A DNA stretch of 64,000 bases from an uncultured Acidobacteriaceae bacterium (GTDB taxonomy: Bacteria > Acidobacteriota > Terriglobia > Terriglobales > Acidobacteriaceae): contig CAIWFH010000032.1 in assembly GCA_903911925.1 (NCBI GenBank), positions 1 through 64,000 on the forward strand. The letters run 5' to 3'. The position numbers were made by a program, and so were the translations under genes. Positions within the stretch are counted from its first letter, which is position 1. Each line of letters opens with the position of its first letter. Positions 55,415 to 62,742 of the stretch are shown in pieces. The notes under the pieces are model-generated. The model saw only the letters and a program-made list of their open reading frames with translations, had not been told where the DNA came from and did no database searches.

Positions 55415-56077
55415 ATGAACACCAGACCAGACCATGAATTATTCGAGGAGATGCGCACTCACCTCTTCACCGCGATCATCGGCGATGTTCTTGACCTGCA
55501 CGGCTACCACAATCAGTTCCTGATGCCAGAGTGCCGCCCGCTTTCTCCCAGCATGGTGGTGTGCGGACGCGCCATGACGGTCTATGAGGCCGATGTCGCC
55601 GGGCCTGTCGATCCTCCTTTTGGATTAATGCTGAAAGCCCTTGATTCCTTGAAGCAGGACGAAGTCTATATTGCTTCGGGCGCTTCTCCCACTTACGCGC
55701 TCTGGGGAGAGTTGATGAGCACTGCCGCGCGTGTTCGCGGCGCCGCCGGTGCTGTGCTGGCAGGCTACGCCCGCGACACCAATGGAATTCTCGAAATGAA
55801 CTTTCCCGTCTTCTGCTACGGGAGTTACGCGCAGGACCAGAAGGGGCGCGGACACGTCTTGGATTATCGCGTTCCCCTCGACATTCAGGGCGTTAAGGTG
55901 AACCCCGGCGACATCGTTTTTGGCGACATCGACGGCGTCGTCATTCTGCCCCAGGAAGCCGAAGCCGCAGTGGTCGCTCACGCCCTCGAACAAGTGAAGA
56001 AAGAGAAGACCGCTAGGCACCTTTTGCTCGGCGGCGCCTCTGCGGAATCCGTGTTCGGCGAGACGGGTGTCCTATGA
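55415..56077 (+). CDS. RraA/HMG-aldolase-family protein
   Basis: A 220-residue protein of the RraA-like family. It is often mis-annotated as an RNase E inhibitor or as a menaquinone methyltransferase; this fold binds Mg(2+) and cleaves 4-hydroxy-2-oxo acids in the characterised aldolases. Visible motifs are TAIIGDVLD at the N terminus, GYARDTNG (the catalytic Arg-Asp pair) and FGDIDGVVILPQ near the C terminus. GGAGAAGAG precedes the ATG. Being downstream of a sugar-acid dehydratase and upstream of a sugar permease, it is a candidate retro-aldolase for the dehydratase product, but that is inference from neighbours only. Confidence 0.82.
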   Translation: MNTRPDHELFEEMRTHLFTAIIGDVLDLHGYHNQFLMPECRPLSPSMVVCGRAMTVYEADVAGPVDPPFGLMLKALDSLKQDEVYIASGASPTYALWGELMSTAARVRGAAGAVLAGYARDTNGILEMNFPVFCYGSYAQDQKGRGHVLDYRVPLDIQGVKVNPGDIVFGDIDGVVILPQEAEAAVVAHALEQVKKEKTARHLLLGGASAESVFGETGVL

Positions 56078-56171
56078 TGTCGTTGGACCTGTTGAGCGTG
56101 CGCGTGCGCGCTCCATTTATGAATCGTAGTTTGTAACCTTCCGCGGCACAAAAGTACGGGGCTTGAAAATC

Positions 56172-57173
56172 ATGACATTCGGTATTGGCTTGGTGATCGT
56201 TGCTGCCATCCTGCAAGGAACCTTCCTGCTTCCCATGGCGCGCATGCGCGACTGGAAGTGGGAGCACGTCTGGCTTGTCTTTTCGCTCGCCGGAATGATT
56301 ATCTTCAACTGGATTCTTACCTTCATCTCGTTGCCCCGCCCATCGGTGCTTTATGCGGCCGTGCCGGGGCGCGAACTTACCATCCTGGCCGGCTTCGGAC
56401 TTGCATGGGGCTGCGGAGCCGTACTTTTCGGCCTCGGCATGGACATGCTCGGGCTTACCCTTGGCTATCCGCTCATCATGGGGCTTAACGCCAGCATGGG
56501 CACGTTTGTGCCGCTGCTATGGCTTTACGGGCACTCCATGTTTGCCGGCCGGCGGCTCCTCATCACTGTGGGAACGCTGGTTGCTATTGCTGGAATATCG
56601 GCATGTTCGATTGCCGGCGCGCGGCGCGAGTCGGCCGCTCATCGCACCCGCAGCGTTTCAAATTCCCGATTTGTTCCGGGCCTACTCATTGCCGTAGCCT
56701 CCGGGTTTCTCTCATGCCTGCCCAATATCGGGCTGACGTTCGGAACCAACACGCTTCGCGCAGCGGAGAATCTTGGCATTTCTCCTGCATTCGCCAGCAA
56801 TGCAGTGTGGTTCATCTTCTTCAGCTTTGGCGCGGTAGTCAATCTGGCTTACTGTTTCTGGCTCATGATGCGCAACCACAACGCGCGCGCCCTGTTCGCC
56901 CGGGCGCAGGCCGGAAACTGGGGTTGGGGTTTGCTGATGGGCGCCATGTGGATCGGCAGTTTTTATCTTTATGGAATCGGCACTGCGCACATTGGTCCCG
57001 CCGGTGGAACCATCGGCTGGCCCATTCTGATTACCCTCTCGATCGGCGCCGGAGTTCTCTGCGGACTAGGCAATGGAGAGTGGCGCGATGCACCCGCTAA
57101 TGCGAAAGCCCTCCTCTGGGGCGGGCTGGCATTGATTCTGCTGGCCGTCCTCATCATCCCGTTGGGGTCATAA
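56172..57173 (+). CDS. RhaT-like sugar:proton symporter (drug/metabolite transporter superfamily)
   Basis: A 333-residue inner-membrane protein with about ten hydrophobic helices. It matches the RhaT family (L-rhamnose/H+ symporter, about 344 residues in E. coli): the N-terminal MARMRDWKWEHVW loop and LTLGYPLIMGLNASMGTFVP in helix 4 are the family's conserved regions. The ATG at 56172 is preferred to the TTG at 56163. The substrate may be rhamnose, fucose or another 6-deoxy or neutral sugar released by the nearby hydrolases. It is the third gene of the operon. Confidence 0.85.
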   Translation: MTFGIGLVIVAAILQGTFLLPMARMRDWKWEHVWLVFSLAGMIIFNWILTFISLPRPSVLYAAVPGRELTILAGFGLAWGCGAVLFGLGMDMLGLTLGYPLIMGLNASMGTFVPLLWLYGHSMFAGRRLLITVGTLVAIAGISACSIAGARRESAAHRTRSVSNSRFVPGLLIAVASGFLSCLPNIGLTFGTNTLRAAENLGISPAFASNAVWFIFFSFGAVVNLAYCFWLMMRNHNARALFARAQAGNWGWGLLMGAMWIGSFYLYGIGTAHIGPAGGTIGWPILITLSIGAGVLCGLGNGEWRDAPANAKALLWGGLALILLAVLIIPLGS

Positions 57174-57189
57174 CAAAAAGGAGTGCGGC

Positions 57190-57960
57190 ATGAGATACAC
57201 CGACAAGGTCGCGATCATAACGGGCGCCGGCTCAGGTATAGGACGCGGCATTGCAGAGTTCCTCGCGGAAGAGGGTGCTTTTGTCCTTCTGAACGATGTC
57301 CGCGCCGAGGCCGCGGAGTCGTCGAAAAAAATATTGGCTGAGAAGGGGCATCGCAGCGAAACCGCCATCGCCGATATCGGCACATGGGAGGGCGCACAGT
57401 TCATGGTCAGCGAGGCCGTGCGCCATGGCGGACGCCTCGACCTGCTGGTAAACTGCGCCGCCCGGCAGATCATAAAACCGGTCGAGGATCTCGAGATTGA
57501 GGAGTGGGACACGGTTCTCAACGTGAATCTGAAGGGCGCTTTCGTGTGTTCGAAGGCTGCTTTCCCTTTTCTGGCTCAGCAACGCGGCGCAATCGTCAAC
57601 ATCTGCTCCGTCCACGCGCAGGCGACGGTCAGCGGGTTCGCGTCTTACGCCGCTTCCAAGGCGGGCATTGTCGCGTTTACTCGCGCCGTGGCCATTGAGT
57701 TCGCCTCAAAAGGAGTGCGCGTAAATGCTGTCAGTCCTGGAACCATCGATACGCCGCTTGTACAGGCATACTTCGAGTCATGCCCCGACCCCGTGCGCGC
57801 CCGCTCGGAGTTTCTGAAGTTTCATCCCCTCGGACGATTTGGATCGCCTCGCGACATCGCAGAGATGGTCGCATTCCTCGGCTGCCCGCAGGCTGGGTTC
57901 ATCACCGGGACAGAGATCGTGGTGGATGGCGGAATGACGGCGCTGCTCTTCGCGCAATGA
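57190..57960 (+). CDS. SDR-family sugar dehydrogenase-like oxidoreductase
   Basis: A 256-residue classical short-chain dehydrogenase. It has TGAGSGIGRG (cofactor), NCAA, and the catalytic Ser140, Tyr153 and Lys157 in NICSVHA and YAASK. AVSPGTIDTP and the C-terminal VVDGGMTALL are standard. It probably oxidises a sugar or sugar alcohol with NAD(P)(+); fucose, rhamnose or galactose dehydrogenases of this fold are known, and the context (permease, dehydratase and RraA-like aldolase) suggests the first step of a non-phosphorylating pathway. AAGGAG precedes the ATG. No lactonase gene is seen in the operon. Confidence 0.85.
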   Translation: MRYTDKVAIITGAGSGIGRGIAEFLAEEGAFVLLNDVRAEAAESSKKILAEKGHRSETAIADIGTWEGAQFMVSEAVRHGGRLDLLVNCAARQIIKPVEDLEIEEWDTVLNVNLKGAFVCSKAAFPFLAQQRGAIVNICSVHAQATVSGFASYAASKAGIVAFTRAVAIEFASKGVRVNAVSPGTIDTPLVQAYFESCPDPVRARSEFLKFHPLGRFGSPRDIAEMVAFLGCPQAGFITGTEIVVDGGMTALLFAQ

Positions 57961-57977
57961 CTTAACAAGTAGCTACG

Positions 57978-58005
57978 TGTAGCCCCGGCCTCCCGGCCCA
58001 CGCCG
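57978..58005. repeat. Deleted copy C of the three-hairpin repeat
   Basis: It begins TGTAGCCCCGGCCTCCCGGC and goes straight on to the distal CCCACGC end of copies A and B. The missing middle is bounded by CTCCCGGC, which occurs near both ends of copy B, so copy C looks like a deletion between those direct repeats. It lies between the convergent SDR and GH2 genes. Confidence 0.6.
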
Positions 58006-58021
58006 CTAACCGGGTTACAAC

Positions 58022-60883
58022 CTACGCACCGGTCGCAAGAATCTTATCCAACGCATCCACTCTTAGCTCTTGCGTTGGAGCGAAAGTATCCGATGCGGCA
58101 TAAGCATACAGGGCAGTCAAAAACTGCCATTGCTCCGGCGTCTGCTTCTCGCGTTCCTGTTGATTGAGATCGAGGGTGCAAACAAGAAGGCTGCCTGTTC
58201 CAACCTTCGCCTCAAATACATTGCCAAGTTTGTGATTGCGCGCGAAGTTATCCACCACTTGGACGAGGGGACGATAGTCTGCGGGAGTCTCATCCAAAAT
58301 GACCGACCGCGAACCATCGATGAGCGAACCCCACTGCCAGTCGCTATGCATGTCGGTTGGGAATTGCCGGAAAAGAGGGTGGCCCGGGTTGACGAGAATG
58401 CCCATCGTGGCAGGATCCGATTCGAACCAGATCGGGCTCCAGAACACCGGCAGGAAAGAACCTTTGAGAGTGTTCTCTTTTCGCAGGCTGGTTGGGAATA
58501 GAATCACTTTCTTCCCTCGTGCCAGCGCATTTTTCACTTCGCTTCCCCACGCGCTGCTCACCAGGATGTCGCTTCCTGGCATAGCGGCAGGCGCGGCGGG
58601 ATAGACCCAGAGACTCCAACTGTTCGAGCAAGCGGTGCCTTTCAGCGAAAGGTTGACCGTCAACTTGGCAGGAGCAGAGCCTGTAGCCAGAGTCGCGGTG
58701 AATTTTCCGATTTCCGTGATTGTTCCAGTCGGAGCAACTACTGGTGACAACACTCCAGCTGCCACTTCCGCACCCGCCTGGTCCGTGATGGCCCACGCTC
58801 CTTGAGCCTCGTGAATATCGGCAGCTCCGAAGTTGGCTAAATCGGCGGTGGCTTCAAAGACTTCGCCCGCGTTGTAAGTCCGTTTTGGAAAGCGAAGCAA
58901 GGGGACGATGGCCCCGGCATAGCGCTTGTGCTCTTCCGGAGTAATCAGGCCCTTCGAATCCCAGAACGGATCGAGCAATCCAATCAAGGCAGTTCCCTGC
59001 CCCGGATAATCGTGCAAATCGAGGAGCGAAAAACCGGAGTATCCGCGGGTGCGAACAATGCACTCAATCTCGTCTTTGTATAAAAGAATGGCCTGCTTGC
59101 CTGTAGCTTCCAGGAATCGCTGAGCCTGATCGAGCATTCCTTTCTTCGCAAGATCGTCCCGGACAAGCTCAAAGTTCTTTGCCTTCAGCACACCGGTGTA
59201 TTTCCCAATCTCTTCTAGGTTCGGGTAAAAGGTCCATTGCCCTATCTCGTGGCCGATGAGTGGACGGTCCTGCTTGGCCAAGGGCGATGCCTCGAAGTCG
59301 GATGCATGGCTCCAGGAAGGTTTGTCCTGCTTTGCCATAGACACGTTGTAATCGAAATCGGTTCCGGGCCCGTGCACGCCTCGCAAGTAGCCATCCTCAG
59401 TGAATTGGCGGTTCGCGGCCTTCAAGGAGTTGGCTGAAGCGGAGGTATACAGGTGGCGGCTATCGGCCTTGATCAGCCCGTCCACCCAACTGTTAATTAC
59501 TTTCTCGCTGCCTCCGTATTCATTGCCAATGGTCATCAGCGCGAAGGAAGGATGGTTTCCATAGGTATCGACGATGCGCATCAACTCGCGCTCAACAAAC
59601 TCGTCGCGCGCCTGGTTCTCGCCCGTGGAGACATTTGCCTGCGGGCCTTCGGTCTGGATCATCATCCCTTCGATGTCGGCTGCCGTGAATGCCGCCTCGG
59701 GTGGCGTCCAGGAGTGGAAACGAATGAAGTTGAATCCGTACGACTTCTCAATCTGGTAAATGCGCCTCCACGAGTCAACGTCGGTCGGCGGAAACGCGGT
59801 CAAGGGAAAGATGGCGCATTCCAGCGTTCCGCGCAGCATCAGAGGACGTCCGTTCATCGTGAACTGCGTGCCCTTTGTGCTCACCTCCCGCATCCCAAAG
59901 GTGACGGAATGCTCGTCGCGGCAGGCGGCTTTGCCCTTCGTGTCGAGGGTGGCGTGCAACGTATAAAGGTTCGGGGTGAACTCGTCCCATAGTTGCACAT
60001 CGGAACCCAATTGGACGAGGGCCTCCACTACTGCCTCTTCGCCAGCACAGGCGAATGGAACCACGATATCCGAACCTGCCGGATGGCCAGCCAGGTTAGT
60101 TACCGACAGGCTGATGTTACCCGTCGCGTGCGACCCTGACTTGTTTCCTACCTTGAGCTTGACTCTGACTGACTTGCGACTTACATCGGGATATGCCTGG
60201 ACCTTTGTTAAAGATATAGGGTCATGCGCTTCCAACTGAATCCGTCCGATGATGCCATTCCAGTTGGTTTGAGTGCCCTCGTAATAGACAGACACGAAAC
60301 TCCCCAGATCAAAGAGAAGGGTGTTGTCAACACAGATGGTCAGCACATGCTTACCTGGAGAGACCATCGTTCCAAGATCGTAAACGTGGGGAGCGATCAG
60401 ACTTTCCTGCGTGCCAAGCGGCTTTCCATCAAGCCATGCGCGCGTGACCCAATGCGTTCGCTCCATGAACAAGGTGATGGACTTGCCCTTCCATTCGAGA
60501 GGAATGTCAATCTCGCGCTGGTACCATGCCGGCCCGGTGTAAAGGTTCGGCCGGTAAAGCCCGCTAAGGCTTGGAGGCGCCGGATTCGGAATTCCGGCCT
60601 TCGCCTGGTCGGTTGTTCCGGGCAGTGCGATTTCAGAAGGCCCGGCGCCGTTTGAAGGCAGAATAGTTGCAAACCAGTTCTGATTTATGCCCTGCTTGTT
60701 GTCGTCTCTTTTGAAGCGCCAGCTTCCGCTGAGATCGACAACCTGCCGGGCATTTGCGTCGGCGCTGACCGGCGAGGACCAGCCCTCCCCTTCAAGGCGT
60801 GAAGCGGCCGCAAATGGAAATGCTATTGAAGCGGATGTTGCAATACCTGCCTTCAAGAGGTACCGGCGGGAGATGTTTTTCAT
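58022..60883 (-). CDS. GH2-family Tat-exported beta-galactosidase/glucuronidase-like enzyme
   Basis: A 953-residue enzyme with a twin-arginine signal (ISRRYLLKAGIATSASIAF). The jelly roll has VDLSGSWRF and ITLFMERTHWVTRAWLDG, followed by the Ig-like domain and barrel. The acid/base is Glu455 in TIGNEYGG and the nucleophile Glu546 in IGHEIGQW, both canonical. The C-terminal part has an amidotransferase/ThuA-like stretch (DILVSSAWGSEVKN). It has the same domain order as the GH2 at 31497 (also HE-x-GQW) and is unlike the LWSVYPEDH group. GGAGGCACA precedes the ATG. It converges on the SDR operon. Confidence 0.87.
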   Translation of the reverse strand: MKNISRRYLLKAGIATSASIAFPFAAASRLEGEGWSSPVSADANARQVVDLSGSWRFKRDDNKQGINQNWFATILPSNGAGPSEIALPGTTDQAKAGIPNPAPPSLSGLYRPNLYTGPAWYQREIDIPLEWKGKSITLFMERTHWVTRAWLDGKPLGTQESLIAPHVYDLGTMVSPGKHVLTICVDNTLLFDLGSFVSVYYEGTQTNWNGIIGRIQLEAHDPISLTKVQAYPDVSRKSVRVKLKVGNKSGSHATGNISLSVTNLAGHPAGSDIVVPFACAGEEAVVEALVQLGSDVQLWDEFTPNLYTLHATLDTKGKAACRDEHSVTFGMREVSTKGTQFTMNGRPLMLRGTLECAIFPLTAFPPTDVDSWRRIYQIEKSYGFNFIRFHSWTPPEAAFTAADIEGMMIQTEGPQANVSTGENQARDEFVERELMRIVDTYGNHPSFALMTIGNEYGGSEKVINSWVDGLIKADSRHLYTSASANSLKAANRQFTEDGYLRGVHGPGTDFDYNVSMAKQDKPSWSHASDFEASPLAKQDRPLIGHEIGQWTFYPNLEEIGKYTGVLKAKNFELVRDDLAKKGMLDQAQRFLEATGKQAILLYKDEIECIVRTRGYSGFSLLDLHDYPGQGTALIGLLDPFWDSKGLITPEEHKRYAGAIVPLLRFPKRTYNAGEVFEATADLANFGAADIHEAQGAWAITDQAGAEVAAGVLSPVVAPTGTITEIGKFTATLATGSAPAKLTVNLSLKGTACSNSWSLWVYPAAPAAMPGSDILVSSAWGSEVKNALARGKKVILFPTSLRKENTLKGSFLPVFWSPIWFESDPATMGILVNPGHPLFRQFPTDMHSDWQWGSLIDGSRSVILDETPADYRPLVQVVDNFARNHKLGNVFEAKVGTGSLLVCTLDLNQQEREKQTPEQWQFLTALYAYAASDTFAPTQELRVDALDKILATGA

Positions 60884-61039
60884 TGTGCCTCCATGCGGCC
60901 AAGGGCGCGATGCAAAACATAGAGACTACCTTGTCTTGATCCGGTTCAGCGGCTGCAGTTTGTGGAATCTTTTGTCGGGCACAAGTATAGCTAGGAGAAG
61001 AACTCTCGTCCATTCCAGTCTCGCCGGGGACGGGTAATC

Positions 61040-62509
61040 TCACGGAATGCGCTTGAGTTCAACATCCTTATCGCCGAGATGCAAAACCAGAATCTGCGGC
61101 AGACCCAAGCCCGCCGGCTTGAAGCTGCATTCGTCAGTTGATGTTGCAGAGTAAAAGTCCTCTGCACTCTCCGGAAGATACTCCTGATCTGGTTCATCGT
61201 TCTCTTGTATATACAGGCGCCCGCCATCTACGGTTACGCTCAGAACGACATCTGCCGAAAGTGCGTATCGGCCAACGAGCCGGTTCAATTGGTCCGGAGC
61301 CAACACGGCTTGTTTGTGCTCTCTCAGCTTCGGCAGCGGAGGCAGTTGATTGTACGGCGTATAGTTCTCCCACTCGAAGGGAAAGCCCGTGGGGCCGAGC
61401 ACGGCGTCGATCAAGGGTTTGAAGATTCCCTCTCCGTTGGAACTGTTGGTCAGGATCAGGATCCCATCGCCCGGCTCGCGGAAGCAGAGGGCCAAATGCC
61501 TCCATCCTTCGTCATGGCCCTCTTTGAAGAAGGCCTTGCCGTAGGGCGAGGAGTAGATTCCCCAGCCGAGGCCGTAGCTCAGCCGGATTGCATCGTTGGC
61601 AGCAGAGGTTTCTTCATTCAGCGATGGAAACTGATGGGCGGAGTGAATAGCTATTTGCCTATTGAAAAGCAGGCCGGTAGCACCGATGCCGAGGAATTTG
61701 CCGCCAAGCAGGGCGTTGAGGAAGGTGGCGTAGTCGCGCAGGGCGGTCTGCATCGATCCGGCGGCATTCGCGTTCGTCCGCTTTTCTGGCCCCAGGGAGC
61801 GGCCGTATTCGTCATACCCGTTGGCAAAGTCGTCCTCGAACCGGGGTTCCCACACCATGCTTGTCCGTGTCATTCCAAGCGGCCGGAAGAGCTTCTCGTC
61901 CATCAATGCCTGAAGCGATTTGCCTGTGACCGTTTCCACAACCAGTTGCGCCAGCACAATTCCCTCGCCGGAGTACGCATAGCGAGTCCCGGGCTCGAAG
62001 TGGATTTTGAGCTTGCGGTCGTCCTCGAACGCGCGCCAATTCGGAAATCCACTGGTGTGGCTCAGCAGAATGCGCAGGGTCAATTGCTTGTCTCGATCGT
62101 CGCCCTGCAAGTCGGCATACTGCGGATACTCGGGCAGGGGCTTGGGCAGGTACTGATAGATGGGCTTGTCGAGATTGAGAACATGTTCGTGGACCAATCG
62201 AATGACGAGTGCGGCAAACGCGGCCTTGCTGAGAGAAGCGGAGGTCATTACAGAATCGGGTGTGAGAGGCAGGCTCTTTTCTGCGTCCCGGGTCCCATAA
62301 GCTTTCAGGTAGACGATCTTGCGGTGATGAAAGACGGCAATGCCTGCGCCTGTCACATGAGCGCCTTGCATTAACTGGTTGACCCCCTCGTCAACCTGAG
62401 ACGCGCTGACCGTTGCCCCATCTGGACGGGTAAAAGAGGTCTGCCCAGCAAAGGCACAGGCTCCGCAAAAGAAAACGCAAGACACTACAAGCTGTGCTAT
62501 TCGACGCAT
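61040..62509 (-). CDS. Exported serine hydrolase of the class C beta-lactamase / esterase family
   Basis: A 489-residue protein when started at the ATG at 62509 (MRRIAQLVVSCVFFCGACAFA), the first start that gives a signal peptide; the frame is open to 62758. The beta-lactamase-related domain shows the nucleophile motif S-x-x-K as SLSK in MTSASLSKAAFA, and LLSHTSGFP. The second motif reads YSG (RYAYSGEGI) where most relatives have Y-x-N. LFRPLGMTRTSM is typical of the family. A C-terminal lipocalin-like domain follows (RYALSADVVLSVTVDGGRLYI). Known relatives are esterases, D-aminopeptidases and PBP4*-like proteins. A de-esterifying role in the hydrolase locus is possible but unsupported. Confidence 0.8.
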   Translation of the reverse strand: MRRIAQLVVSCVFFCGACAFAGQTSFTRPDGATVSASQVDEGVNQLMQGAHVTGAGIAVFHHRKIVYLKAYGTRDAEKSLPLTPDSVMTSASLSKAAFAALVIRLVHEHVLNLDKPIYQYLPKPLPEYPQYADLQGDDRDKQLTLRILLSHTSGFPNWRAFEDDRKLKIHFEPGTRYAYSGEGIVLAQLVVETVTGKSLQALMDEKLFRPLGMTRTSMVWEPRFEDDFANGYDEYGRSLGPEKRTNANAAGSMQTALRDYATFLNALLGGKFLGIGATGLLFNRQIAIHSAHQFPSLNEETSAANDAIRLSYGLGWGIYSSPYGKAFFKEGHDEGWRHLALCFREPGDGILILTNSSNGEGIFKPLIDAVLGPTGFPFEWENYTPYNQLPPLPKLREHKQAVLAPDQLNRLVGRYALSADVVLSVTVDGGRLYIQENDEPDQEYLPESAEDFYSATSTDECSFKPAGLGLPQILVLHLGDKDVELKRIP

Positions 62510-62742
62510 TTTTTCCGAAGCTCCAAATTGTGAGTCAGCGCACACTTCGACCTGCCATGCCAGGTTTTGCTGAGAGGACGTACGCAAATTCAACGTGCGG
62601 TGTTCCCACCGAAGAGCCGCTCTTGAACCGAGAATCGAGTAGGAGAACCGCCCCGGCGAGAACAAACCCCAAGCACCGCGAGGGTGTATAACTTCAATGA
62701 ACGCTTTCAAACTGTCTAAGCCCGACCTTAACTGGAGCCCAT

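Noticed and set aside
55415..56077. RNase E inhibitor or menaquinone methyltransferase for the RraA-family protein
   Set aside because: The Arg-Asp and FGDIDGVV motifs and the sugar-operon context fit the aldolase-like branch; the other names are legacy annotations.
50938..62509. Phage or transposon origin for the clustered hydrolases
   Set aside because: No integrase, transposase, att repeat or tRNA flanks were seen; the repeats present are short and intergenic.
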